NCBI GenBank assembly: GCA_005884765.1
Contig: VAZV01000169.1
Location: 1-57,353, forward strand
Direction: 5' to 3'
Origin: Alphaproteobacteria bacterium
GTDB taxonomy: Bacteria; Pseudomonadota; Alphaproteobacteria; Rhizobiales; Xanthobacteraceae
Length of the DNA: 57,353 nt
Every line of letters starts with the position of its first letter. The stretch's first letter is position 1. The notes under the pieces are model-generated. The model saw nothing but the letters and a program-made list of their open reading frames with translations, searched no databases and was not told the DNA's origin. The translations under genes and the position numbers were made by a program. Of the stretch, positions 8,723-17,737 are shown in pieces.

Positions 8723-11589
8723 GTCGCCTCCTCGTCGAGGCCAGGGGCGGGGTTGCGAACATCGGCCAGATACGTCGTGCGCGGCCGCGTGCCGAGATGC
8801 CCGAGCAGCGCATAGTGACGCGGATCGGCTTTTTGCCGATTGACCGCGGAATCCTGCTGGTGGAGATCGCCGAAGGTGATGGCGCTGGTTGGGCAGGCGC
8901 TCTGGCACGCCGTCTTGACCTCATCCACTCCAATCAGCCGCTCGTCGCGCTCTGCGGCCCGTCGCGAGGCGCTGATGCGCTGAACGCAATAGGTACATTT
9001 CTCCATGACGCCGCGCGCGCGAACCGTGACCTCAGGATTTCTCTGCGCGCGATAAGGTTCGAGGCCCAGATTGGCGTATTCCTCGCCGTCGGCGTAGCCG
9101 AAGAAATTGAAGCGACGCACCTTGTAGGGACAATTGGCTTCGCAGAACCGCGTGCCGATGCAGCGGTTGTAGACCTGGACATTCAGTCCTTCACTATCGT
9201 GCACCGAGGCCGCCACCGGACAGACGGGTTCGCAGGGCGCGTGCTCGCAATGCATGCAGGGCACCGGCTGGAATCCAAGCTTAGGGCTCGCAGCCGAGCC
9301 GTGGTCGTAGACGTCAACCCGCAGCCAATGCATGTCGCGGCCACGGGCGACTTCTTCCGGGCCGACTACCGCGACATTATTCTCAGCCTGGCAGGCGACA
9401 ACGCAGGCATTGCAGCCGATGCATATGGAAGCATCGATCACCATCGCCCAGGCGTGGCCATCGTCAGTTTGAGGCGGCTGCTCCGGAAGCAGGCTGGGCC
9501 TCGCGTCCGCGCTCGATGTTGTCTGCAGCTTGCCGAGTTCAGAGAGGTCATGGAGCGGATAGAGTTCGCGCACGTCCGCCGCCGTGCGCACCACGTTCTG
9601 GGTGGTAAGGATCTCGTCACGCCGGCCGGTTTTCGTGATCGTCACTTCCGGAATGGTCCAGGAATGCGTGGCGGTGCGGATGGCAAACGCATTGGCGCCG
9701 ACGCCGTTACCGATCGCGCCGGCATTGCGACGGCCGAGGCCGAGCGTAAGGCTCGCGATGCCGTCGGCGACGCCGGGCTCGACTGCAATGGGCGCCTCGA
9801 TCTGGCGGCCATCGGCAACGAGGGTGACGACGTCCCCGGACGAGAGGCCGAATCGTTTTGCTTCTTGTGGATTGAGCGCGAGGGAATTGCCCCACACCTG
9901 CTTCGTCAGCGGCTTTGGGCATTCCTGCAGCCACGCATTGTTGGCGAAACTACCGTCCCACAGGCTGGGATCGGGGCGCAGCAAGATCGTCATCGCTGCG
10001 CTCGGCGTTACCACGGCGGAGACGTTCGGAAGCTTCGGCGGTCCCGGCGTTATGGGCGGCGCGGCGCTTGCGGCGATGACGCCATCGTGCAGCGCCTGCC
10101 TCCACCACTCCTCGAAGCCGCCTTGGGCTTTCGGTCGCCACGTCTCCCGCACCAGGTCATAGGGCGATGCGTCGGCATGTCTCGTCAAGAGCGCGAGGAC
10201 TTCGTGGTCAGTCCAGCCCTGGAACAAGGGCCGGATCAGCGGTTGAACGAGACTTGCGGTACCGTCGCGTGAGCGCAGGTCCGACCACGCTTCCAGGATG
10301 TGCGTTTGCGGAATGTGCCAGGTCGAAAGCACCGCCGTCTCGTCCACATAGCACCCGAGGTGGAGTCGGAAGGAAGCTTTTGCCGAATGCCTGGCAAATT
10401 CCAGATCGGCGGGCGCGTCGTAGGCCGGATTGACGCCGATCAGAACCAGCGTGTCGACGGCACCGGAAGCCAGATCGCGCGTCAGCTCGGCAAGAGTTGC
10501 AGCTTCCCGCCCGGCGGCGGTGCGATCGGCGCGATCGATCAGATCGACCGGCGCCTGCAAATGTTGATTGATCCAATGCACCAATGCATGGCTCTCAGGT
10601 GACAGCGCTTGTCCTGCGAGGACAAGGCCGCCGCCTCTGTTGGCCGATAAATCCGCAGCCGCCTGCTTGACGACGCGCAGGACGTGGTCCGGAAGCTCGG
10701 CTTGCCGGATCTCCGCGCCCATTGAGTTGGCGATCGCGATGCCGGCCTCGCTGATCAAACGCGGGTGGAGCGCGATCCGGTGATCCGCCTTGGCGCCGGT
10801 AAGGGTCGGGGCAGCCTCGATGCTGTAAATGCGCGAAAATCCTTCGCCTTGCGGAGTGCGGCGATCAGCGAAGCCACGGGCGGCGCGCAATTGATCGGGG
10901 CCTGGACCGAGCGGGTCTGCATCGAGGTTAACGAGGACACGCGCCTTTTCGAGCCGCGGTACGATCTGTAGCGGTCGTCCATAAGCCAGCATGGCGCCGT
11001 CACGTTCGCTGTCCTCGTCGACCGGCTCGTAGGCGTGCCATGCGGCTTTCGGAAACAACTGCAGCACATCGTCGATCTGCCGCAACAGGGTGGGCGACGT
11101 CACGCGTCCTGTGAGCAGCCGAAAACCTTCGCCGCCGCGCTGGCGTACCTGTTGAAGATGCGCTTGCAATGCCTGCCGGAACGCTTCTCGCGAAGCAATG
11201 GCACCGCTATTCAAGATCGTGCGCGATCGATCGGGATCGTAGAGCGACAACACCGCCGCTTCCGCAAAGACGTCGGTTGCGCCAAGGCTTGCTGGATGCC
11301 GCGGATTGCCCTCGACCTTGATCGGACGCCCATCGATGGACGTGACGATGACGCCGCGGCCTATTCCCGAAAGCGGCAGTGTCGTTGCAAACTTCAACGG
11401 TTCGCCGGGAACGACCCGTTCGGGCAGCTTGACGTAGGGTATGATCTGCTGATCCGGCTTGCTGCAGGCAGCGAGTCCCGATGCAATGCCTGACGCCAGC
11501 ACGCCAAGCGCCTGACGCCGGTTCAGCGCACCGGTGCCGCGTCCGGAGATCCGCGATTGCTTGACGGGCAACTCGTTCACCGGTGGCAT
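8719..11589 (-). CDS. actB: Alternative Complex III iron-sulfur / molybdopterin-fold subunit ActB
   Basis: This is a 956-residue periplasmic subunit. A twin-arginine signal (LNRRQALGVLASG) starts near residue 22. Residues about 60-700 form a molybdopterin-oxidoreductase fold that in this family carries no molybdenum cofactor. The last quarter holds cysteine clusters typical of a ferredoxin-like domain: CIGCNACVVACQ, CMHCEHAPCEPVCP, a CIGTRFCEANCP segment, and CTYC with CQSACP. These should bind three [4Fe-4S] and one [3Fe-4S] centre. The ATG at 11589 overlaps the end of actA by 13 nt. Confidence 0.95.
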   Translation of the reverse strand: MPPVNELPVKQSRISGRGTGALNRRQALGVLASGIASGLAACSKPDQQIIPYVKLPERVVPGEPLKFATTLPLSGIGRGVIVTSIDGRPIKVEGNPRHPASLGATDVFAEAAVLSLYDPDRSRTILNSGAIASREAFRQALQAHLQQVRQRGGEGFRLLTGRVTSPTLLRQIDDVLQLFPKAAWHAYEPVDEDSERDGAMLAYGRPLQIVPRLEKARVLVNLDADPLGPGPDQLRAARGFADRRTPQGEGFSRIYSIEAAPTLTGAKADHRIALHPRLISEAGIAIANSMGAEIRQAELPDHVLRVVKQAAADLSANRGGGLVLAGQALSPESHALVHWINQHLQAPVDLIDRADRTAAGREAATLAELTRDLASGAVDTLVLIGVNPAYDAPADLEFARHSAKASFRLHLGCYVDETAVLSTWHIPQTHILEAWSDLRSRDGTASLVQPLIRPLFQGWTDHEVLALLTRHADASPYDLVRETWRPKAQGGFEEWWRQALHDGVIAASAAPPITPGPPKLPNVSAVVTPSAAMTILLRPDPSLWDGSFANNAWLQECPKPLTKQVWGNSLALNPQEAKRFGLSSGDVVTLVADGRQIEAPIAVEPGVADGIASLTLGLGRRNAGAIGNGVGANAFAIRTATHSWTIPEVTITKTGRRDEILTTQNVVRTAADVRELYPLHDLSELGKLQTTSSADARPSLLPEQPPQTDDGHAWAMVIDASICIGCNACVVACQAENNVAVVGPEEVARGRDMHWLRVDVYDHGSAASPKLGFQPVPCMHCEHAPCEPVCPVAASVHDSEGLNVQVYNRCIGTRFCEANCPYKVRRFNFFGYADGEEYANLGLEPYRAQRNPEVTVRARGVMEKCTYCVQRISASRRAAERDERLIGVDEVKTACQSACPTSAITFGDLHQQDSAVNRQKADPRHYALLGHLGTRPRTTYLADVRNPAPGLDEEAT

Positions 11590-12230
11590 ATCGAGCAATC
11601 CGTCAAGTGATCGGTGCGAATGTGATAGGTGGCCATCAATTGCGACGCTGACTTCTCGGCGTCGGCCGGCGGCTTCCATTCGGAATCAAATACCGCTTCG
11701 CGCGGGCGTAGCGACTTGGCCGGATCGCGATGGCAGTCCAGGCACCAATGCATCGTCAAAGGGGCCGCCTGGCGGGTCAGCTTCATTTGATGGATCGGGC
11801 CGTGGCAGGTCGAACAGCCGACACCTTTGGCGACATGAATCGAATGATCGAAATAGACGTAGCTCGGAAGCTTGTTGACGCGCTGCCATGCAATTGGCTT
11901 GTTGTCGGCAAGGCTCGTGCGAACCGGCGCCAGCATCTCGGCGTTTGTCCAGATCTGGGAGTGGCAGGTCATGCAGGTTTCGGTCGGAGGGACCCCGGCG
12001 AAACGTGCAGTCTCGACAGAAGCGTGGCAGTAGCGGCAATCCAGTCCCAACCCGCCGACGTGGTGTTCGTGGCTGAAGGGTACCGGTTGGTTGCGGGTCA
12101 CGTCTTGGTCCGTGGTGTAAGCCGATCCGACGATTTGATAGGCGAGGCCGATAGCTAGAACTGGAATCACTCCTATTGAGGCGAGTACCAGCGTGGCGAT
12201 CGCATTGGCGCCGGGACGGAAGATCTGCAT
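11577..12230 (-). CDS. actA: Alternative Complex III pentaheme cytochrome c subunit ActA
   Basis: This 217-residue protein has an N-terminal transmembrane anchor (about residues 10-35) and five CxxCH heme motifs (CRYCH, CMTCH, CSTCH, CLDCH, CSICH), the exact count expected for ActA. It accepts electrons from the iron-sulfur chain of ActB. It is the first gene of the operon. About 60 nt upstream on the same strand is a perfect general-stress-type promoter (listed separately). The ribosome site is modest (GAGACGGA before the ATG). Confidence 0.95.
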   Translation of the reverse strand: MQIFRPGANAIATLVLASIGVIPVLAIGLAYQIVGSAYTTDQDVTRNQPVPFSHEHHVGGLGLDCRYCHASVETARFAGVPPTETCMTCHSQIWTNAEMLAPVRTSLADNKPIAWQRVNKLPSYVYFDHSIHVAKGVGCSTCHGPIHQMKLTRQAAPLTMHWCLDCHRDPAKSLRPREAVFDSEWKPPADAEKSASQLMATYHIRTDHLTDCSICHR

Positions 12231-12291
12231 GCATCCGTCTCTTCAGTGAGCTTACAAAACCGTCCGGCGCAGCCTCGCGCTTGTGAACCGT

Positions 12292-12316
12292 AACGAACGC
12301 TCGTCGGAACGGTTCC
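12292..12316 (-). promoter_or_regulatory. Candidate EcfG/RpoE2 (general stress) promoter of the ACIII-caa3 operon
   Basis: Read on the minus strand, the sequence is GGAAC (12316-12312), 16 nt, then CGTT (12295-12292). This is an exact match to the alphaproteobacterial general stress consensus. It lies about 60 nt before the actA start and faces the operon. No experimental support is available here. Confidence 0.65.
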
Positions 12317-12515
12317 AATTCAGAGAGTCAGGCTTGGCAAGCCCGGCATTTATGTTGCCCAGCGTACCGGCGCCTTTGCAGCATGACAGGGCTCCGGTGG
12401 TCGATCGCTGCAAGTGGTGGAATGAGCGCCAACGAGCTGCCCCGAAAACTGGTTCCAAGCACGGGACATTTCAGCATTGACGCCGTTCAAAAAACGTCGG
12501 CAGCGACAGCGCCCC

Positions 12516-12540
12516 GGAACACTGCTCCGCGCAAATGGTT
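12516..12540 (+). promoter_or_regulatory. Candidate EcfG/RpoE2 promoter of the aldehyde oxidase operon
   Basis: GGAAC (12516-12520), 17 nt, then GTT (12538-12540) places the -10 element 35 nt before the GTG start of the iron-sulfur subunit gene. The base before GTT is G rather than the preferred C. A perfect 12-bp palindrome begins at the -10 element and could be an operator. Confidence 0.5.
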
Positions 12541-12574
12541 CTAGAACCAGCGCGCACTGAGAAGGCAAGGATCC

Positions 12575-13084
12575 GTGAAGCAATCAGCAGTCAATGGCAA
12601 AGTGCCGATATCTCTGGTCATCAACAAAGTCAGGCACGAGCTTGATGTCGAGCCATGGGTCACCCTGTTGGACCTGGTGCGCGAGCAGTTGCAGTGCACG
12701 GGAACGAAAAAGGGATGCGACCAGGGCCAGTGCGGCGCATGTACCGTATTGATCGACGGCCAACGGATAAATTCCTGTCTGGTGCTTGCAGTCACGCGTG
12801 ACGGCGCGGAGATCACCACCATCGAGGGTCTTGCCGATGGCGCCGATCTACATCCGCTCCAGACCGCCTTCATCGAGCACGACGCCTTCCAATGTGGTTA
12901 CTGCACGCCCGGGCAAATCTGTTCCGCGGCGGGGTTGCTGCGCGAAGGCCGTGCCCATACGCGCGCCGAAATCCGTGAATACATGAGCGGCAATCTCTGC
13001 CGTTGCGGCGCCTATACCAACATTGCCGATGCCATCGAGGATGTTCTGCGGCAGCGGGTCTCCACAAAGGAGGCCGCGGAATGA
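12575..13084 (+). CDS. Aldehyde oxidoreductase [2Fe-2S] subunit, PaoA/YagT-like
   Basis: This is the 169-residue small subunit of a xanthine-oxidase-family enzyme. The plant-type ferredoxin cluster is bound by Cys48, Cys53, Cys56 and Cys68 (KGCDQGQCGACTV). The second, four-helix-bundle cluster uses QCGYCTPGQ and the later LCRCG pair. It passes electrons from the molybdenum site to FAD. No Tat signal is visible, unlike E. coli PaoA, so the enzyme may be cytoplasmic. The start is a GTG preceded by GAAGGCAAGG. The stop overlaps the ATG of the FAD subunit. Confidence 0.9.
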   Translation: MKQSAVNGKVPISLVINKVRHELDVEPWVTLLDLVREQLQCTGTKKGCDQGQCGACTVLIDGQRINSCLVLAVTRDGAEITTIEGLADGADLHPLQTAFIEHDAFQCGYCTPGQICSAAGLLREGRAHTRAEIREYMSGNLCRCGAYTNIADAIEDVLRQRVSTKEAAE

Positions 13085-14003
13085 ACCGATTCGAATATGT
13101 TCGTCCAGATACGGTCGCCCACGCGGTGAAAGCGCTGGCTGACCGCGATGCACGGGCTCTTGCGGGCGGCACTAATCTCGTGGACCTGATGAAGTACGAG
13201 GTCACGCGGCCCTCGCGCGTGGTCGACATCAACCACCTGCCGCTCCGGCAGATCGAACCAGCGCCCGACGGAGGTCTGACGATCGGGGCGTTGGTCACCA
13301 ACTCCGAGCTGGCTTGGGATCCGCGCATCACCAAACGCTATCCGTTGCTGGCGAGCGCGATCCTTGCCGGCGCCTCGCCGCAGCTCCGCAACGCGGCCAC
13401 TACCGGCGGCAACCTGCTTCAGCGCACCCGATGCTATTATTTTTACGATCCATCGACCGCCTGCAACAAGCGCGAGCCCGGCAGCGGTTGTTCCGCAATC
13501 GGTGGCGTCAACCGTATCCACGCCATCCTGGGCGCAAGCGATGGCTGCATTGCGGTCCATCCGTCGGATATGTGCGTCGCGCTGGCTGCACTGGAAGCGG
13601 TCGTCAATGTTGAAGGCAAGGACGGAAAGCGCAGTATTCCGTTTTCCGCTTTTCACCGGCTGCCCGGCAGCGAACCGCAGCATGACAATACGATGCTGCA
13701 GGGTGAATTGATCACGTCGATCACGCTCCCGGCCTCGGATTTTGGCTCCAACCACACCTACCTGAAAGTGCGCGATCGGCTGTCCTACGCGTTCGCGCTG
13801 GTGTCGGTTGCCGCGGCGCTGAAGCTCGAGGGCGGAGAGATCAGGACGGCGCGCGTCGCGCTCGGAGGCGTCGCACACAAGCCTTGGCGTGACCCCGACG
13901 CCGAGCAAGCCTTATCGAACTCGCCCGGCGCACCATGATAAGGGCGTTGCGGCAGGCGGCGGCAGGTACACCACAAAAACAATCGGACAAATTCGTGCTC
14001 TAG
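13081..14003 (+). pseudogene. Aldehyde oxidoreductase FAD/[4Fe-4S] subunit, PaoB/YagS-like, C-terminus displaced by deletion
   Basis: From 13081 the frame encodes 285 residues ending at 13938. It has the FAD-binding segments (LAGGTNLVDLMK and TTGGNLLQRTRCYYF) and the cysteine-rich insertion of PaoB (RTRC, ACNKREPGSGC, DGCIAVHPSDMC) that binds an extra [4Fe-4S] cluster. After AEQAL the frame diverges and stops. The expected family C-terminus (IELARRTMIRALRQAAAGTPQ) is present immediately after, in another frame, from 13911 to a TAG at 14001-14003. This indicates a deletion of roughly 30-40 codons that also shifts the frame. FAD-domain function may be impaired. The deletion size is inferred from family memory. 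Confidence 0.75.
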
Positions 14004-14011
14004 GAGAGACC

Positions 14012-16255
14012 ATGTCGAGCGCCGAGATGCTGCATGTGGGTCGGCCGATCAGCCGCGTCGATGGCCGGCTCAAGGTAACGGGGCAGGCGAAATACGCTGC
14101 CGAATACCCGGCCGCGGATCTGCTTCATGGCTGTGTCGTGTCCAGCACGATCGCCGCGGGTCGGATTATCCGCCTTCATACCGATCGGGCCCGCGCCATG
14201 CCCGGCGTGGTCGAAATCTTCACCCACGAGAATAGCGGCAAGGCCGCGCGGCAGGATGAAGACTGGCGCGACGATATAGCGCCTCCCGGTCATCCGTTGC
14301 GGCCGCTGCATTCGGATCGCATCCAGTTCGACGGTCAGCCGATCGCGCTGGTGATCGCCGAGAGCGTCGAGGCGGCACGCGATGCGGCTGCGCTGGTGCG
14401 CGCCGAATGTGCGATCGAGCCGCACTGCACCCAGCTCGAGGCAAAGCGTTCCCAGGCCTACGTTCCGCCGGAAAAGCGCAGCGGCATCCCGCCGCCTTCG
14501 GATCCCCGCGGCGAGCCGGAGCAGGCGTTCGCGCAAGCGCCGATCAAGTTCAGCCGCGAGTACCGCGTCCATGCCGAACATCATAATCCCATGGAAATGT
14601 TTGCATCGACATGCGTGTTCGAGCCCGGCGGCAAGTTGACGATTTATGACAAGACGCAAGGCTCGCAGAATGTCCAAAGCTATGTCGCCTCTGTATTTGG
14701 ATTGAAGCCGGCCAACGTCCGCGTCATCAATCACTATGTCGGCGGCGCGTTCGGTTCGGGATTACGTCCGCAACCTCAGCTGTTCCTGGCCGTGATGGCG
14801 AGCCTGGCGCTGAAGCGATCGGTCCGGGTCGCGTTGACGCGCACGCAGATGTTCTATCTCGGCTACCGGCCCGACACGTTTCATACCGTGTCGCTGGCGT
14901 CCGACCATCAGGGCACGCTGCTGTCCATCATGCATGACGCGGTGGCTGAAACTTCACAATACGAAGATTACCAGGAAGCCCTCGTGAACTGGTCCGGCTT
15001 GATGTACCGTTGCGACAACGTCAAGCTCTCCTACCAGCTTGCCAAGCTCAACAAGGCGACGCCCTGCGATATGCGGGCGCCGGGGGCGGCGAACGGCGTC
15101 ACCGTGCTCGAATGCGCGATGGACGAACTCGCCCACGAATTAGACATCGATCCGCTCGAGCTGCGGAAACTGAATTTTGCCTCCATGGACGGAAATACCG
15201 GAAAGCAATTTACCTCGAAGGCGCTCGATGCCTGCTATCGCGAGGGCGCCGCGGCATTCGGCTGGAGCGGGCGCAGGCGAGAGCCGCGCGCAATGCGCGA
15301 TGGTCACGAGCTCATCGGGTGGGGCGTCTCCACCGGCACCTGGGAGGCTTTCTTGCAAACGGCCTCAGCGCGCGCCCGGCTCACCGACGATTGCAAGCTT
15401 GAAGTGTCAACCGCTGCTTCGGACATCGGGCCTGGAACCTGGACCATCCTGACGCAGATCGGGGCCGATGCGCTTGGCCTTCCACTTGAAGCCGTCAGCG
15501 CACGGATCGGCGATTCCACGCTGCCGGCCTCGCCGGTCGAGGGTGGCTCCTGGACTGCGGCCTCCAACGGATCGGCAGTGCAGGCCGCGTGCGAAGCGGT
15601 GAAGCATACTCTGTTCAAGCGGGCCCAGCGCATGGCCAACTCGCCGTTGGCAGATGCGAGTTTCGAGCACATCGAAGTCAAGTCCGGCGGGATCGGCCGC
15701 AAAGACGACCCCCGTCGCAGCCTTTCGATTGCGGAGGTGATGCATGCGGCGGATCTTACCGAAATTGTCGAGGACGGACAGGCCAGCGCAGACCCCGAGC
15801 AGGCAAAGAGATATGTCAGCTATACGAACTCTGCCGTCTTTGCCGAAGTCCGCGTAGACGAAGAACTCGGCATTGTGAGGGTTGCCCGGATTGTTTGCGC
15901 AACCGCAGCCGGTCGCATCCTCAATCCAAAGACGGCGCGAAGCCAGATATTGGGGGGCGTCGTGATGGGAATTGGCATGGCGCTGCACGAGGAGGCCATG
16001 ATCGATCACAGGCTCGGCAAGATCATGAACCACAATTTCGCGGAGTATCACGTGCCGGCCCATGCCGACGTCGACGATATCGAAGTCATTTTCGTCGACG
16101 AACATGACGACAAGGTGAGCCCGCTCGGAGTGAAAGGGCTCGGCGAAATTGGAATCGTGGGGACCGCGGCCGCGGTCGCGAACGCGATCTTCCACGCCAC
16201 CGGCAAGCGCGTCCGCGATTTTCCCATCACGATCGATAAGTTGCTCGCGGCCTGA
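14012..16255 (+). CDS. Aldehyde oxidoreductase molybdenum cofactor subunit, PaoC/YagR-like
   Basis: This is the 747-residue large subunit of the xanthine oxidase family, predicted to oxidise aldehydes with a molybdopterin cytosine dinucleotide cofactor. Visible elements are the N-terminal hammerhead domain (GRPISRVDGRLKVTGQAKY), the cofactor-binding VGGAFGSG, the DMRAPGAANG loop, and the catalytic glutamate near residue 712 in VKGLGEIGIVG. The ATG at 14012 has TAGGAGAG nine bases upstream and sits just after the displaced paoB-like stop. Its own reading frame looks intact. Confidence 0.92.
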   Translation: MSSAEMLHVGRPISRVDGRLKVTGQAKYAAEYPAADLLHGCVVSSTIAAGRIIRLHTDRARAMPGVVEIFTHENSGKAARQDEDWRDDIAPPGHPLRPLHSDRIQFDGQPIALVIAESVEAARDAAALVRAECAIEPHCTQLEAKRSQAYVPPEKRSGIPPPSDPRGEPEQAFAQAPIKFSREYRVHAEHHNPMEMFASTCVFEPGGKLTIYDKTQGSQNVQSYVASVFGLKPANVRVINHYVGGAFGSGLRPQPQLFLAVMASLALKRSVRVALTRTQMFYLGYRPDTFHTVSLASDHQGTLLSIMHDAVAETSQYEDYQEALVNWSGLMYRCDNVKLSYQLAKLNKATPCDMRAPGAANGVTVLECAMDELAHELDIDPLELRKLNFASMDGNTGKQFTSKALDACYREGAAAFGWSGRRREPRAMRDGHELIGWGVSTGTWEAFLQTASARARLTDDCKLEVSTAASDIGPGTWTILTQIGADALGLPLEAVSARIGDSTLPASPVEGGSWTAASNGSAVQAACEAVKHTLFKRAQRMANSPLADASFEHIEVKSGGIGRKDDPRRSLSIAEVMHAADLTEIVEDGQASADPEQAKRYVSYTNSAVFAEVRVDEELGIVRVARIVCATAAGRILNPKTARSQILGGVVMGIGMALHEEAMIDHRLGKIMNHNFAEYHVPAHADVDDIEVIFVDEHDDKVSPLGVKGLGEIGIVGTAAAVANAIFHATGKRVRDFPITIDKLLAA

Positions 16256-16278
16256 ACCTGCTCGGCGCCGTACCTGGT

Positions 16279-17475
16279 TCAAACGACCGGTTGTTTCTCC
16301 TTGCGCAGCCGCTCGAGCATGCTTCGGTCGATGTTCAGATGTGCCTGCACCAGCTCGTGGGGCGTCAGCGCCATCCATTGCGCGAGGGAAACATCCATAA
16401 ATCGCGGCGATCTGAACAGCTCAAGAAAGCGCACCGGCTCACTGCCGGTGTTCTCGATGAAGTGGCTCATCGACATCGGAACGTAGCCGACATCGCCGGC
16501 CTGGAAATCGAAGGTGCGGGCCTTGGCCTCAGCGCCGAACACCGTCATGCGAGCCTTGCCCGAAATGTAATACTGCCATTCGTCGGCGTTCGGATGCCAA
16601 TGGATCTCGCGCATATGACCGGGGTCGACTTCCACGTGCGCAGCCGCCACATCGGTCGAAATCGGAAAGTTTCGGGTATCGGCAATCCGCACGCGCCCTC
16701 CTGGCGAGTTCGTCGGTGGCCGCTCCATCAACTTGAAAACCATATCTTGCGCCACCCGCCCGTGCGGATCGGAGACCGTATCCTCGCGCAAGGGAGGCGG
16801 CAGATCGGCCTGGAAGATGAATAATTCCTCCTTGGGAATGTTTCGAAGCGCATCTGGCGCGATCGACAGATCCTTGGCCAAGGCATCGCGGGGATTGTGG
16901 GCAAACAGATCGGTGATCGCGAATGTGTTGTCTTCTGAAAACTCGCCGTCGGGAAATGCCAGAAGAAATTCACAGCCTTCGCCTGATAATCCCTGGATCG
17001 AGTGCGGAATGCCGGCCGGAAAGTACCAGAGATCACCAGCTTTCACATCGGCGATGAAGTTCAGCCCATCATTGTCGACGGCGGTGACGCGGGCGTTGCC
17101 GGCCAGCATGAAAGCCCATTCGGCCTGCTTGTGCCAATGCAATTCCCTCACGCCGCCGGCCTTCAGGCGCATGTTGACGCCTGCCATGGTGGTGGAAATC
17201 GGCAATTCGCGCTGCGTCACCTCGCGCGACCATCCGCCATCGCGGGCCTTCACATGGGCATCGGCAAACGAGAAGCGCAAATTTGGCATCGTCCCGCGGT
17301 CGGTGGACGGCGGCCGCAGAATGTCGGGGTTCTGGTCTTCGCGGGGCTGGTCGCGCGGCCCCAGGATGTTCGCGCCCCGATTACCCGAGATCGGCTCGTT
17401 ATCCTTTGCGGCGGCGGCACCCGCGCCGAGCGCCGCGGCTGCGGCCAAGAGAATACGTCGACTAGGACCAATCAT
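16279..17475 (-). CDS. Exported bicupin, oxalate decarboxylase family
   Basis: This 398-residue protein has a signal peptide (PSRRILLAAAAALGAGAAAA; possible Tat type) and two cupin domains. Manganese ligands are visible in both: His113, His115, Glu119, His158 in the N-terminal cupin and His292, His294, Glu299, His338 in the C-terminal cupin. The active-site lid reads S-E-D-N-T at 180-184, keeping the glutamate that distinguishes oxalate decarboxylase (SENST) from oxalate oxidase. It should convert oxalate to formate and CO2 in the periplasm, although the altered lid leaves the activity open. AAAGGTG lies before the ATG. Transcription is convergent with the aldehyde oxidase genes. Confidence 0.85.
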   Translation of the reverse strand: MIGPSRRILLAAAAALGAGAAAAKDNEPISGNRGANILGPRDQPREDQNPDILRPPSTDRGTMPNLRFSFADAHVKARDGGWSREVTQRELPISTTMAGVNMRLKAGGVRELHWHKQAEWAFMLAGNARVTAVDNDGLNFIADVKAGDLWYFPAGIPHSIQGLSGEGCEFLLAFPDGEFSEDNTFAITDLFAHNPRDALAKDLSIAPDALRNIPKEELFIFQADLPPPLREDTVSDPHGRVAQDMVFKLMERPPTNSPGGRVRIADTRNFPISTDVAAAHVEVDPGHMREIHWHPNADEWQYYISGKARMTVFGAEAKARTFDFQAGDVGYVPMSMSHFIENTGSEPVRFLELFRSPRFMDVSLAQWMALTPHELVQAHLNIDRSMLERLRKEKQPVV

Positions 17476-17536
17476 GGGGACACCTTTCTGCCGGGGCTTC
17501 CGCTCGCCGCCTCAAAGGTTGCCGACCCCGGCACGA

Positions 17537-17650
17537 TTACTTCGCCAGATACCCTATCGCGCTGAAGATGGTCGCGGCGCTGCCGACCACTATCGCGGCA
17601 GCGCGCCAAGCACACCGGTTGAACTGCTTTCGATTGAGGTGACCGTTCAT
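17537..17650 (-). CDS. Possible 37-residue single-helix membrane peptide
   Basis: A short frame starts at ATG 17650 and encodes a basic N-terminus (NGHLNRKQFNR) followed by one hydrophobic segment (AIVVGSAATIFSAIGYLAK). It sits alone between the GMC gene and the bicupin gene. No clear Shine-Dalgarno precedes it, so the call rests on composition and topology only. Nothing else in 17476-17737 is recognisable. Confidence 0.3.
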   Translation of the reverse strand: MNGHLNRKQFNRCAWRAAAIVVGSAATIFSAIGYLAK

Positions 17651-17737
17651 AAGCAGATAATTCAAACTGCAGCGGATCGGTTCCTCCGGAACGATTTGCG
17701 TTCGATACGCAGCCGCGAATGGAACCCCGTGGTCGCC

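Larger units (their letters stand above)
12231..12574. promoter_or_regulatory. Divergent control region between ACIII operon and aldehyde oxidase operon
   Basis: This is a 344-bp non-coding interval between two divergent operons. It contains one general-stress-type promoter on each strand (listed separately), an odd-centre palindrome GGAACGGTTCC (12306-12316) overlapping the minus-strand -35 element, and a perfect 12-bp palindrome GGTTCTAGAACC (12537-12548) overlapping the plus-strand -10 element. The rest shows no gene or RNA I can identify. Confidence 0.5.

Noticed and set aside
8671..10272. 533-codon plus-strand frame opposite actB
   Set aside because: Antisense shadow; actB cysteine motifs prove the minus-strand frame.
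17659..17684. GGAAC-N19-TT on the minus strand before the 37-aa peptide
   Set aside because: The -10 would lie only about 10 nt before the ATG and the T-rich match is poor.
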